From NCBI RefSeq assembly GCF_007747215.1, contig NZ_CP036273.1, forward strand, positions 4,014,322 through 4,078,321: a stretch of 64,000 bases of DNA, in the 5' to 3' direction. Both the position numbers and the translations under genes were made by a program. Positions within the stretch are counted from its first letter, which is position 1; each line of letters starts with the position of its first letter. The notes under the pieces are model-generated. The model saw only the letters and a program-made list of their open reading frames with translations, ran no database searches and was not told the DNA's origin. Shown here one piece after another: positions 42,727 to 50,631 of the stretch. Source of the DNA: Urbifossiella limnaea. GTDB lineage: Bacteria > Planctomycetota > Planctomycetia > Gemmatales > Gemmataceae.

Positions 42727-42856
42727 TTCGGGCCGGCCCACTCCGGGGCGATGCGGGGTCCGTTGGGACCACTGTACGGGCGGAAGGGAGTTTCGCCATC
42801 CTCGACGGAACCGGTTCTCGGGGTGGGGTTACGACAATTCGCCGGAAGCGCCGAGT

Positions 42857-42889
42857 TTGACTGGATTTCCTGGCCCGAATCAGTAGAAT
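42857..42889 (+). promoter_or_regulatory. weak candidate promoter
   Basis: TTGACT and TAGAAT are present but 21 bp apart, longer than usual; TGGATT with a 16-bp spacer to the same -10 is an alternative. It would serve the 61-aa protein. Confidence 0.25.
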
Positions 42890-42972
42890 AAATTCTCCAT
42901 CAGGCGAAGTCGTTTCTGGGGAGTTGCTCCACCCGCCACCCTCCCCGGCTGGGATGGATTGGAGATACGTAC

Positions 42973-43158
42973 ATGCAGTCGATTGGTGGCGACCTCAGCG
43001 TCGAACTATTCCGCTTCCGCGACCTGTGCAACGACGCCCCGCAAGCCCTGGACGGGCTGGCGCGTGTGCTCGTGGCCGCCGGGCAACTCGAAGCGGCCAA
43101 CCGTGTTTGGGCCTGGGTCGATCAGGCTCAGGCGTTGAGCGTCGAGAACGCGGCCTGA
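42973..43158 (+). CDS. small hypothetical protein (61 aa)
   Basis: 61 aa, soluble, mostly helical and Ala-rich: APQALDGLARVLVAAGQLEA followed by ANRVWAWVDQAQALSVENAA. It resembles a TPR-like helix pair. An ATG with GGAG nine bases upstream supports it. A good terminator hairpin follows (43175). Not recognised as a known family; it could be a small regulator or a single repeat unit. Confidence 0.55.
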   Translation: MQSIGGDLSVELFRFRDLCNDAPQALDGLARVLVAAGQLEAANRVWAWVDQAQALSVENAA

Positions 43159-43174
43159 GTCGGACCAAGATTTG

Positions 43175-43210
43175 TGTTTTCGCGACCCCCACCCCCGGGT
43201 CGCGGAAACA
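43175..43210. terminator. hairpin terminator between convergent genes
   Basis: TGTTTTCGCGACCC and GGGTCGCGGAAACA: 14-bp arms with one G-T pair and an 8-nt loop. It lies between the small protein and sua5. The phrase TGTTTCCGCGACCC also occurs in the intergenic region at 14686. Confidence 0.7.
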
Positions 43211-43232
43211 AGTGTCTTCGACGGAAAGACGA

Positions 43233-44168
43233 CTACTCCGCGGCCCGCATCAGTCGATCGCGCACGCCCGCCCAGTCCGCGGTGTCCGGCGGCAACTCGA
43301 TGACGATTCGCTCGTAACCCTCCCAGTCTAATTCGTGCAGTCGGTCGTATAGCACAGCTGCGTAGGCAGTTGGGCAATCGGGCATGTTCTGAAGCAGCCC
43401 CACACGTTCGCCGTATCGTTGCTCGGCTCCCGGAGCCACGAGCACAACCGGCGTGTGCGGGCTGTAGTGCTTTGCCATCTGACCGGGCGAACGGGCGATT
43501 GTGCTCGTGGATGGTTCGCGTTGCGAGTCGATGGAACCGACGACCGCTTCCAGCATCGGCGAAGTGATCAATCCCGGTCGCAGCACGCGGACTCGCGTAC
43601 CGGTCATATCCACGACAGTGGATTCGATCCCGCCCTGGCAACGCCCGCCGTCCAGGATCAGATCGATTCGCCCCGCCAGCCCCTTCACCACGTGTTCGGC
43701 CCGCGTCGGCGAAAGTTCCGTGCTTCGATTGGCACTCGGCGCCGCGATCGGAACTCCCGCAGCCCGGATCAGCGCCCGCGCCACCGGGTGCGCCGGGCAG
43801 CGAACCGCGACCGTCGGCCCGCCGGCGGTGACGACATCCGGCACGGCCGGCCCGCGCGGCAGCACGAGCGTGAGAGGTCCGGGCCAGAAGCGTGCGGCGA
43901 GCGCGCCCGCCGTTGCCGGCCATTCGGCGGTAACGTTTACAGCGTCACTCACGTCGGCCACGTGAACGATGACCGGGTTCGTCGCCGGCCGGCCCTTCGC
44001 GGCGAAGATGCGGCCGACCGCGGCCGCGTCGAGGGCGTTGGCCCCGAGGCCGTACACCGTCTCGGTCGGGAACGCGACCAACCCGCCGGCGCGGATGACG
44101 GCGGCGGCCCGCTCGATCAGCGCCGGGTCGGGGTTGTCCGGGTCCACGCGCAGTAGGTCCGTCGTCAC
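43233..44168 (-). CDS. sua5: threonylcarbamoyl-AMP synthase, Sua5 type
   Basis: 311 aa from a GTG with AGGTGG upstream. Makes threonylcarbamoyl-AMP, the first step of t6A modification of ANN-decoding tRNAs. The YrdC/TsaC domain is at 10-195: GGLVAFPTETVYGLGANA, KGRPATNPVIVH, FWPGPLTLVL and the SAN nucleotide site in AAPSANRST. The extra C-terminal Sua5 domain (about 235-311) follows, with the SPGQMAKHYSPHTP linker. It is longer than TsaC (about 190 aa), so it is the full Sua5 form. Divergent from the TPR gene. Confidence 0.93.
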   Translation of the reverse strand: MTTDLLRVDPDNPDPALIERAAAVIRAGGLVAFPTETVYGLGANALDAAAVGRIFAAKGRPATNPVIVHVADVSDAVNVTAEWPATAGALAARFWPGPLTLVLPRGPAVPDVVTAGGPTVAVRCPAHPVARALIRAAGVPIAAPSANRSTELSPTRAEHVVKGLAGRIDLILDGGRCQGGIESTVVDMTGTRVRVLRPGLITSPMLEAVVGSIDSQREPSTSTIARSPGQMAKHYSPHTPVVLVAPGAEQRYGERVGLLQNMPDCPTAYAAVLYDRLHELDWEGYERIVIELPPDTADWAGVRDRLMRAAE

Positions 44169-44265
44169 CGGTTCGCCACCTATTCCGGCGGGCCGTAGGA
44201 TGAGGTACAACGATACTGTACGCTGTCCACTCTCCGGACGGCCGCGGCGCGGAGGCCGTGACCCC

Positions 44266-45723
44266 ATGCCCGACACGCCCGCCCTTCCCCCTCCCACCGC
44301 CGAGCAGAAGCGCATCGCCACCGACAGCTTCACCCGGGCGAAGGAGGCCATCGCGTCGGGCGGGCTCGACTACGCCATCAACCTGCTCCTCACCTGCTGC
44401 AAGCTCGACCCGGCGAACTACTTCTACCGCCAGACGCTCCGCAAGACGCAGAAGGAGAAGTACGGCAACAACCTGCGCGGCAGCCGGTTCGCGTTCTTCA
44501 CCACGCCGCGGTGGAAGGCCAAGGCCAAGTCCGCCAAGCGAGGCCGCGATTACACCCGCGTGCTGGAGCACGGCGAACAGGTGCTGTGCCGCAACCCGTG
44601 GGACGTGGGCATCCAGATGGACATGTCCGAGGCGTTCGACGCCCTCGGGCTCGCCGACCTGGCCGTGTTCAGCCTCGATCAGGCACGCCAGAAGAACCCC
44701 AAGGACGCCACCCTGAACCGCGCGCTGGCCCGGCTGTTCGAGAAGCGCGGCGACTTCCAGAAGGCCATCGTGCTGTGGCAGATGGTGCGCGAGGTGGCCC
44801 CGAACGACGTGGAGGCCGCCCACAAGGCGAAGGACCTGGCGGCCAGTGAGACGATCAAGCGCGGGCAGTACGTCGAGGCCGCGAGCGGCTCCAAGGAGTC
44901 GCCGGTGATCGGGCGGATCGAGGCGCGGGCGACCGAGAGCAAGGAGCGCGGCACCCGCGAGGCCGAGCCGCTACGCCGCCGCATCGAGGCGGAGCCGACC
45001 GAGCCGTCGCTGTACATCCAGCTCGCCAACACCTATCGCAAGTACAACCAGGACGACCGCGCCCGCGCCACCCTGCAACAGGGGCTCGGCCCGACCGGCA
45101 ACAACTATCAGATTCAACTCGCGCTGATGGACCTGGACCTGGCCCCGGTCCGCAAGAACCTGGAGCTGGCCGAGGGGCGGCTGAAGAAACTCCGCGAGCG
45201 GATGAAGGACCCGGACCGCGACAAGTCGGAGGACGACGAGCCCCTGACGGAGGGCGAGTTGGTGACGCTCCGCGGCAAGCTGACGAAGGAAGTGAACGCC
45301 CGCGAGATCGAGCTGTACCGGCTGAAGGCCGACCGCACACCGACGGACCTGTCGCAGCGGTACGAGCTGGGCGTGCGGCTGATGAAGGCCGAGCTTTACG
45401 ACGAGGCCATCGCCGAGTTGCAGCAGGCCCGCAAGGAGGAGCGGCTGAAGTGGCGGGCGGGCCTTTCGCTGGGGCTGTGCTTCCGCAAGCGGAACAACTG
45501 GCGGCTGGCGCAGCGGAACTTCGAGGAGGCGCTCGCCGCGGTGCCCGAGTCGGAGGAGCGCGGGCGGAAGGAGTTACTGTTCGAGCTGGCGACAGGCGCG
45601 GCCGAGCAGGACGACCTGGCGCGGGCGATCGACCTGGGGCACGAGCTGGCGAACCTGGACTACTCGTTCAAGGGGATCGGCAAGCTGCTGGACGACTGGA
45701 ACGACCGGCTGCAGAACGCGTAG
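44266..45723 (+). CDS. TPR-repeat protein, cytoplasmic
   Basis: 485 aa. No signal peptide. N-terminal helices, then several 34-residue TPR-like units (about 75-160 and 220-290, then 380-470): NYFYRQTLRKTQ, DMSEAFDALGLADLAVFSLD, NRALARLFEKRGDFQKAIVLW. A charged, coiled region (about 290-375) lies between them. TPRs mediate protein contacts, so it is likely a scaffold. It is followed by a 36-bp perfect palindrome. The partner is unknown. The frame and long helices make the call firm. Confidence 0.82.
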   Translation: MPDTPALPPPTAEQKRIATDSFTRAKEAIASGGLDYAINLLLTCCKLDPANYFYRQTLRKTQKEKYGNNLRGSRFAFFTTPRWKAKAKSAKRGRDYTRVLEHGEQVLCRNPWDVGIQMDMSEAFDALGLADLAVFSLDQARQKNPKDATLNRALARLFEKRGDFQKAIVLWQMVREVAPNDVEAAHKAKDLAASETIKRGQYVEAASGSKESPVIGRIEARATESKERGTREAEPLRRRIEAEPTEPSLYIQLANTYRKYNQDDRARATLQQGLGPTGNNYQIQLALMDLDLAPVRKNLELAEGRLKKLRERMKDPDRDKSEDDEPLTEGELVTLRGKLTKEVNAREIELYRLKADRTPTDLSQRYELGVRLMKAELYDEAIAELQQARKEERLKWRAGLSLGLCFRKRNNWRLAQRNFEEALAAVPESEERGRKELLFELATGAAEQDDLARAIDLGHELANLDYSFKGIGKLLDDWNDRLQNA

Positions 45724-45728
45724 GTACG

Positions 45729-45764
45729 TTGCGGCTTAGCGGCGTCGACGCCGCTAAGCCGCAA
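45729..45764. repeat. perfect 36-bp palindrome, REP-like
   Basis: 18-nt arms with no loop; the outer part TTGCGGC and AGCCGCAA flanks TAGCGGCG. It lies 5 bp past the TPR gene stop. The flanking GCCGCAAGCGGC resembles the arm ends of the palindrome at 57674. Confidence 0.75.
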
Positions 45765-45783
45765 GCGGCCAAGCCCCGAGCCG

Positions 45784-46635
45784 TTACACGTACAAATGCC
45801 CCTCCCGCGGATACCGTGGGTGCCGCGCAATCGCAGCGTGGTCCGCCGCTGCGACCGCCCGCGCTGCCCCGACTGCCGCAATCACCGCGTCCAGCGCGTC
45901 AGCCCCGGGGTTGCGCATCATCACCCGGCGGAACCGCTCGTCGATCCGCACCAACTCGTCGAGCGCGGTGTGCAGCGCGTGCCGCGTGCGGAGCCGCTTC
46001 CGCGTCAGCGGGCCGCCCTCCGGCTGCTTGTAGTTCTGGTGCGGCAGGCCGAGCTTCTTCAGTACGCTCCCCGGGCAGCACTCCACCAACACGCGTTTCG
46101 CCCGGCCCAGCTTGCGGTAGTGGAACGGCAGGATGGCGGTGCCGGGGACGCGGGTCAGCGGCTGAACCACGTCGCGCATCCCGTAGAAGGTCTGGTAGAT
46201 CATGCGGTAGTGGTAGCCGTCGAACGGCGCCTTCGCGTCGGTGTCGGTGGTGCGGCGGAGGTGCATCCGGTCGCCGACGAGCAGGGCGCGGCGGATGCAT
46301 TCGAGTCCGCAGGCGTAGGCCTCGTCGCCCCACTCGCGGAGGAAATCGAACTGGTGGAGCCACTCGGCGGTTGAGGGGAACAGTTCGACTGGCAGCCCGA
46401 ACGGGCAGTCGAAGCCCCACAGCGCCGACTCGGACGCCGCGACCAGATCGACGAGATGGGCCAGTGCCGGCGCCCGTTTCGCGGTGCCGGCTATGTCTTC
46501 GAGCCGGTCGAGGGCCGTGAGGACCGGCCGGCCGCGGCGGCGCGGCTCGATGCGGGCGATCCAGATGTTGCGGCCGGCGAGCTTCGCCCCGGAGAAATCG
46601 ACGCCGTAGACCACCGCGAAGTCGGGAACGCGCAT
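45784..46635 (-). CDS. DUF429-like protein (RNase H-like fold)
   Basis: 283 aa. Begins VVYGVDFSGAKLAGRNIWIA, the RNase H-like strand with an Asp (GVDFSG) typical of DUF429 proteins, and continues with WGFDCPFGLPVELFP, another acidic strand, as in the family. A late MRNPGADALDAVIAAVGA helix carries the third Asp (DALDA). The three acids resemble a metal-dependent nuclease site, but activity is unproven. The ATG at 46635 has GGCGGG upstream. Monocistronic, 44 bp from the secreted protein that precedes it. Confidence 0.75.
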   Translation of the reverse strand: MRVPDFAVVYGVDFSGAKLAGRNIWIARIEPRRRGRPVLTALDRLEDIAGTAKRAPALAHLVDLVAASESALWGFDCPFGLPVELFPSTAEWLHQFDFLREWGDEAYACGLECIRRALLVGDRMHLRRTTDTDAKAPFDGYHYRMIYQTFYGMRDVVQPLTRVPGTAILPFHYRKLGRAKRVLVECCPGSVLKKLGLPHQNYKQPEGGPLTRKRLRTRHALHTALDELVRIDERFRRVMMRNPGADALDAVIAAVGAARAVAAADHAAIARHPRYPREGHLYV

Positions 46636-46679
46636 CCCGCCATTTTGCACGACGGCGGGGGAGCGGCCCAGGTCAGGAG

Positions 46680-48149
46680 TCACTTCCGCAGTTGCACCTC
46701 GTAGACGCGGTTGAGAGTCGCGTCCGCCTCGCGGCCGGACGGCGGCGTGCCGCGAATCACGGCGGTGCCGTTCGCCACCTCGTACCGCAGCGGCCGGCCG
46801 GTGAACGGGTCGTGCGGGATCGGCAGTCGCGTCTCGTCGAGCGTGCCGGGGAGCCGGCCGCCGTTGGCTGCCGCGAACGCCCGCACCGCCTCGACGGCCT
46901 GGAGCATGGCGACCTGTTGTTGGATGCGGCTGCGGGCGATCGACACCTTGCCGATGCCCGGCCCGAGCGGACCGAACACGCCGGTCGGTTGCGCCTTGTC
47001 GAACCCGGCGGGGAGTTGCCACGCAGGCACGGTGAGCCACTTAAGGATGTCGTCGCGGGACGCCTCGAACCGGTTCACCTCGTCGATCAAGATGACCTGC
47101 ATCGGCGGGAACGCCTTGACTCGCAGGTCCTGGACCGGCGGCGCGGGCAGGAGGCGGGCGCGGGCCTCGGCGACCTGCTTGGCGTCCGCCGCGCGCCCGC
47201 CGAGGTAGGTGGCAGGCGTCGGCGGCTCCTTCGGCCTCGGCTGAGCCTTCGGCAGCGGCGGGGGCGGATCCCCCTCCTTGAATGGGGGGGCGAGTCCCTC
47301 CTTGAACGGGGCGACGAGGTCGAGCAGGCGGGTGACTTTCAAGACCGCGACGCCGACCTGCGCCTCCGTCATCGGGTTCTTGCGGTCGAGGACCGGGTCG
47401 AGTTCGACCGCCAGGAACGTCCGCTCGCCGTGGGTCGCCTTGCGGAGGTCGAACAGCGGCGTCGGCAGGTCGGCGAGCGCCCAGAACAGGTTCGCCGCCC
47501 CCGGCTGCGCGACGAACTCTTCGACCGACGAGAGCGCCGTCGCCGCGATGGCGATGCCGACCAGCGAGCCGATGATCGTGGGGTGCTCGTTCAGAGTGCG
47601 AGCCAGGGCGAGGTGCGTCTGGATGGTCTCGGCGGCGGCCGCGAAGTCCCCGCGGGCGATCTCGCCGCGCGCCCGCACCCGCAGGACGCGGGCCAAGTCA
47701 CGGAACTGCTGGATGTCGGGCAACAGCGTGTAGATGCCGTCCTGCTTCAGTTCGGCGATGATCTGCCAGTCGATCGCCTCCATGCGGGCCGCGCGGGTCG
47801 CCAGGCGCACGGACGAGCCACCGTACTTCTCCAGCTCCTTGACCGTGCGGAGGTCGGCGAGCGGGGCGTTCAGCCACTTCTCGCGCTGCTCCACGGCCTC
47901 TTTGTTGTGGTAGAAGTTGTGCTGCTCGCCGAAGCACTTGTAAAAGCCCTGCACCTGGTTGCCGGGGATCATGTCGCGGGTCGTCGGGAGCAGCGTCCAC
48001 CGCAGCGCCGGCACCGGCGGTGCGGCGGGACTGGCGCTCAACTTGAGTGTCAACTTGCCGTCCTTCACCTGCGGGCCGGGCTGTGATCGGGCGTCGGCGA
48101 CGAGCAGCGCGGCGAGCACGAGGGCGCACGGGGGCACGAGGAACCGCAC
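46680..48149 (-). CDS. secreted protein of the sigma operon, unknown function
   Basis: 489 aa with a signal peptide (about 1-22). The mature part is helical with long stretches typical of planctomycete exported proteins. A Pro-rich segment near 275-310 contains the repeated FKEG words FKEGLAPPFKEG (about 282-293), encoded by two copies of a 24-bp unit. The C-terminal part (LPIPHDPFTGRPLRYEVANG) resembles the ending of type-II-secretion/pilin-like planctomycete proteins. It follows the membrane protein by 22 bp in an ECF operon. Function unknown. Confidence 0.72.
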   Translation of the reverse strand: MRFLVPPCALVLAALLVADARSQPGPQVKDGKLTLKLSASPAAPPVPALRWTLLPTTRDMIPGNQVQGFYKCFGEQHNFYHNKEAVEQREKWLNAPLADLRTVKELEKYGGSSVRLATRAARMEAIDWQIIAELKQDGIYTLLPDIQQFRDLARVLRVRARGEIARGDFAAAAETIQTHLALARTLNEHPTIIGSLVGIAIAATALSSVEEFVAQPGAANLFWALADLPTPLFDLRKATHGERTFLAVELDPVLDRKNPMTEAQVGVAVLKVTRLLDLVAPFKEGLAPPFKEGDPPPPLPKAQPRPKEPPTPATYLGGRAADAKQVAEARARLLPAPPVQDLRVKAFPPMQVILIDEVNRFEASRDDILKWLTVPAWQLPAGFDKAQPTGVFGPLGPGIGKVSIARSRIQQQVAMLQAVEAVRAFAAANGGRLPGTLDETRLPIPHDPFTGRPLRYEVANGTAVIRGTPPSGREADATLNRVYEVQLRK

Positions 48150-48171
48150 GGGTTCACCTTCGGGTTGGGGT

Positions 48172-48528
48172 TCAGTCGATGTCGCCGTGGCGGGCGGCGA
48201 GGGGGGTCAGCATCGGGCCGGACGGGGCGACACCGGCCAGGGGCTCGGGCTGCCAGCGGTCGGGGTCGTCGTACACGCGGAGCCCGCCGGACCACGGCGG
48301 TACGGGTGTGTTTGGAACGGCGATCGGAACGACGACAGGCACGAGAACCGGCTCAGTCGGTGGCGCGGGCCGCAGCGCGAACCACGCGAAAGCCACGTTC
48401 GACGCCAGCAGCACCGCGACGGCAACTCTCCAGCGCATCCGCGTCGGGGCGGACGCACGCCCCATGCGGACCAGCAACTCGGCCGGGTCGGGGCCGACGG
48501 GCGTGAAGCGGGCGAGGCGGTCGGTCAT
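48172..48528 (-). CDS. single-pass membrane protein, candidate anti-sigma or partner
   Basis: 118 aa. A short cytoplasmic N-terminus (about 1-33), one transmembrane helix (34-52, WRVAVAVLLASNVAFAWFAL), then a Pro-rich periplasmic tail (55-118). This layout matches anti-sigma factors of ECF operons, although the zinc ZAS motif (HxxxCxxC) is absent. The ATG overlaps the sigma-factor stop (ATGA), so the two are translationally coupled. The name anti-sigma is inference. Confidence 0.6.
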   Translation of the reverse strand: MTDRLARFTPVGPDPAELLVRMGRASAPTRMRWRVAVAVLLASNVAFAWFALRPAPPTEPVLVPVVVPIAVPNTPVPPWSGGLRVYDDPDRWQPEPLAGVAPSGPMLTPLAARHGDID

Positions 48529-49001
48529 GCGGTGTCCCCCACGCCGAGCCGCGCCCGCAGCGCGGCGATGCCGGCTTCGTAGCGGCGGAACGCGGTGCTG
48601 ACGGCGCACCCGGCCGCGCCCGCCGCCTGCTCCAGCGTCAGCCCGCCCCACAGCCGGGCGACGATTACCTCTCGCTGCTCCGGCGGCAGACACTCCAGCG
48701 CCGCCACGGCTTCGGCCGCAGCCAGGCCGTCGATCTCGGCCTCGACAAACCAGCGGTCCGGGCGAGCGACCGCTTCCTCGCGGCGCCGGCGGCGACGGTC
48801 GGCTCGACCGAGGTCGATCGCGGCGTTTCGCGTGGCGCGGAACAGCCACGCGGCCGGGTCGGCTGGCGCGACGCGCAGCGCGGCGAGCTTGCAGAACGCG
48901 TCCTGCACGGCGTCGTCGGGCGTGAGGCACCACGTCCGGGCGTACAGCGCCAGCGCCGGGGCGTGGGCCGCGACCAGGTCGGCGAGCTGGCGGGGCGTCA
49001 T
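48525..49001 (-). CDS. ECF-type sigma-70 factor
   Basis: 158 aa. Region 2 includes DDAVQDAFCKLAALR (29-43) and the AWLFRATRNAAIDLGR helix (51-66); region 4 is LPPEQREVIVARLWGGLTLEQAA with the following helix-turn-helix (about 105-145). It lacks region 3, like all ECF sigmas. The Arg-rich linker RADRRRRRREE (67-77) is striking. It directs RNA polymerase to a small regulon, probably this operon too. It starts at ATG 49001 (a longer frame to 49085 lacks a better start). Next upstream is the Gfo/Idh gene on the same strand. Confidence 0.88.
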   Translation of the reverse strand: MTPRQLADLVAAHAPALALYARTWCLTPDDAVQDAFCKLAALRVAPADPAAWLFRATRNAAIDLGRADRRRRRREEAVARPDRWFVEAEIDGLAAAEAVAALECLPPEQREVIVARLWGGLTLEQAAGAAGCAVSTAFRRYEAGIAALRARLGVGDTA

Positions 49002-49062
49002 GTCAGAAGGTAAGACGACACCGCCCGGCGGATTTTCCGCCGGGCGGGGAAAAGAGTGAGGC

Positions 49063-50496
49063 TCAGGCCACGCGGTCGGGAACAAGGAACGGCGCCCGGT
49101 ACTGCCGCGTCAGCAGCGCGTTGGCCTCGGCGTCGGTCTTGAACCGCTCCGTCGGGGCGTCGAACTCCAGCCGCCGGCCGACCTTCAGCTTCGCGCCGTC
49201 GAGCTGCACGGCGTTGCCGCGGAGGTGCGCTTCGAGCCGCTCCAGCGTCTCGGTCGCGGCGGTGTTCCCGGCCACACTCTGCGTCCGCGGGTTGAACGCC
49301 TCCTCGCGGCCGAGGCGGTAGCTGATGTTCGCCAGGTGGCACAGCCCGCTGGAGACGTGGCCGACGGCGATGTCGGCGTGCTGGTCCTCGACGCGGCGGC
49401 TGCGCACGCACGCGATGAAGTTCTGGAAGATGCTCCCCGGCTTCGGCAGCGGCCCTTCCACCTTCGGCAGCGGCTCGCCCTCGGTGCGACCGGGGCGGAG
49501 CAGTCGGCCGTTCGCCACCACACCGGCCTCGAAGTGCAAGATGTTGCCGACCGTCTGGCCGTGATACTGGTCGGTGCGCAGGCCGCGGACTTCGAACACG
49601 AGCTGCGTCTCGCCGTAGTCCATGACGGTGATCTGGCTGTTCGGCGTCTCGCCCTGGTCGGTGTAGCCGAACCGGCCGCCGAGGCTGAGCACGGACCGCG
49701 GCCAGGTGGCGTTCGGAATCAGCCAGCGGGCCACGTCCATCTGGTGGACTCCCTGGTTGCCAATGTCACCGTTGCCGAAGTCCCAGAACCAGTGCCAGTT
49801 GTAATGCACGAGGTTGCCGTGGTGCGGGCGGGATTGGGCGGGGCCGGTCCACAGGTTGAAGTCGAGCTCGGCCGGCGGCGGCGTCGCGGCCTTCGTGCCG
49901 ATCGAGTTCCGCGTCTTGTAGCACAGCCCGCGCGACACCAGCAGCTTGCCGAGCTGCCCGCTCTTGGCGACCGCCGCGAGTTCGGCCCACGCCCGGCTGC
50001 TCCGGTTCTGCGTGCCGTGCTGGACGATCCGCCGGTGCCGCCGGGCCGTCTCGACCGCGATCTTGCCCTCGTGGACGTTGTGGCTGCACGGCTTCTCGAC
50101 ATACACGTCCTTGCCGGCCTGGCACGCCCAGATCGTCATCAGCGCGTGCCAGTGGTTCGGCGTGGCGATGCTGACCGCGTCCACGTTCCGGTCTTCGAGG
50201 GCGCGGCGGATGTCCTGCACGGTCTGCGGCGCGGGCTTGTTCGCCTTCGCGATCTTGTCGAGGTGCTTCTTGTAGGTGCGGGTGTCGGGGTCCACGAGGT
50301 ACGCGACCTGAACGCCCTCCATGCCGAGGTACGCGTCGACGTGCGAGCCGCCGCGGCCGTTCAACCCGGCGACGGCGACGCGAATCGTGTCGTTGGCCCC
50401 GAGCACTTTGCCGGACGACTTGGTGCCGGCGACGGTGACGGTCGCGGCGGTGGCGAGGGTGGTGCGGACGAAGGCACGGCGGCTGAGGCGGGACAT
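49063..50496 (-). CDS. Tat-exported Gfo/Idh/MocA family protein
   Basis: 477 aa. A twin-arginine signal SRRAFVRTT with hydrophobic TLATAATVTVAGT (about 5-25) sends it folded to the periplasm. Rossmann part: VAVAGLNGRGGSHV, then the IATPNHWHALM and YVEKPCSHNVHEG segments (EKP signature) and a C-terminal domain with NWHWFWDFGNGDIGNQGVHQMD. Such exported members are abundant in planctomycetes, where they may keep a tightly bound NAD(H). ATG with GGAG upstream. Substrate unknown. Same strand as the sigma operon, 61 bp before it. Confidence 0.92.
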   Translation of the reverse strand: MSRLSRRAFVRTTLATAATVTVAGTKSSGKVLGANDTIRVAVAGLNGRGGSHVDAYLGMEGVQVAYLVDPDTRTYKKHLDKIAKANKPAPQTVQDIRRALEDRNVDAVSIATPNHWHALMTIWACQAGKDVYVEKPCSHNVHEGKIAVETARRHRRIVQHGTQNRSSRAWAELAAVAKSGQLGKLLVSRGLCYKTRNSIGTKAATPPPAELDFNLWTGPAQSRPHHGNLVHYNWHWFWDFGNGDIGNQGVHQMDVARWLIPNATWPRSVLSLGGRFGYTDQGETPNSQITVMDYGETQLVFEVRGLRTDQYHGQTVGNILHFEAGVVANGRLLRPGRTEGEPLPKVEGPLPKPGSIFQNFIACVRSRRVEDQHADIAVGHVSSGLCHLANISYRLGREEAFNPRTQSVAGNTAATETLERLEAHLRGNAVQLDGAKLKVGRRLEFDAPTERFKTDAEANALLTRQYRAPFLVPDRVA

Positions 50497-50631
50497 GCGG
50501 AACTCCGGGAGGAGGCGAACCGATCCTGAACAGTACCCGCCGCGGGGGCGGGTCGCAAGCGGCGAACCGGGTGGACACCGGCCGCGTTTCGCGCATGATG
50601 GAGCGGACTCGCACCCTCCCCCACGGTCGCC

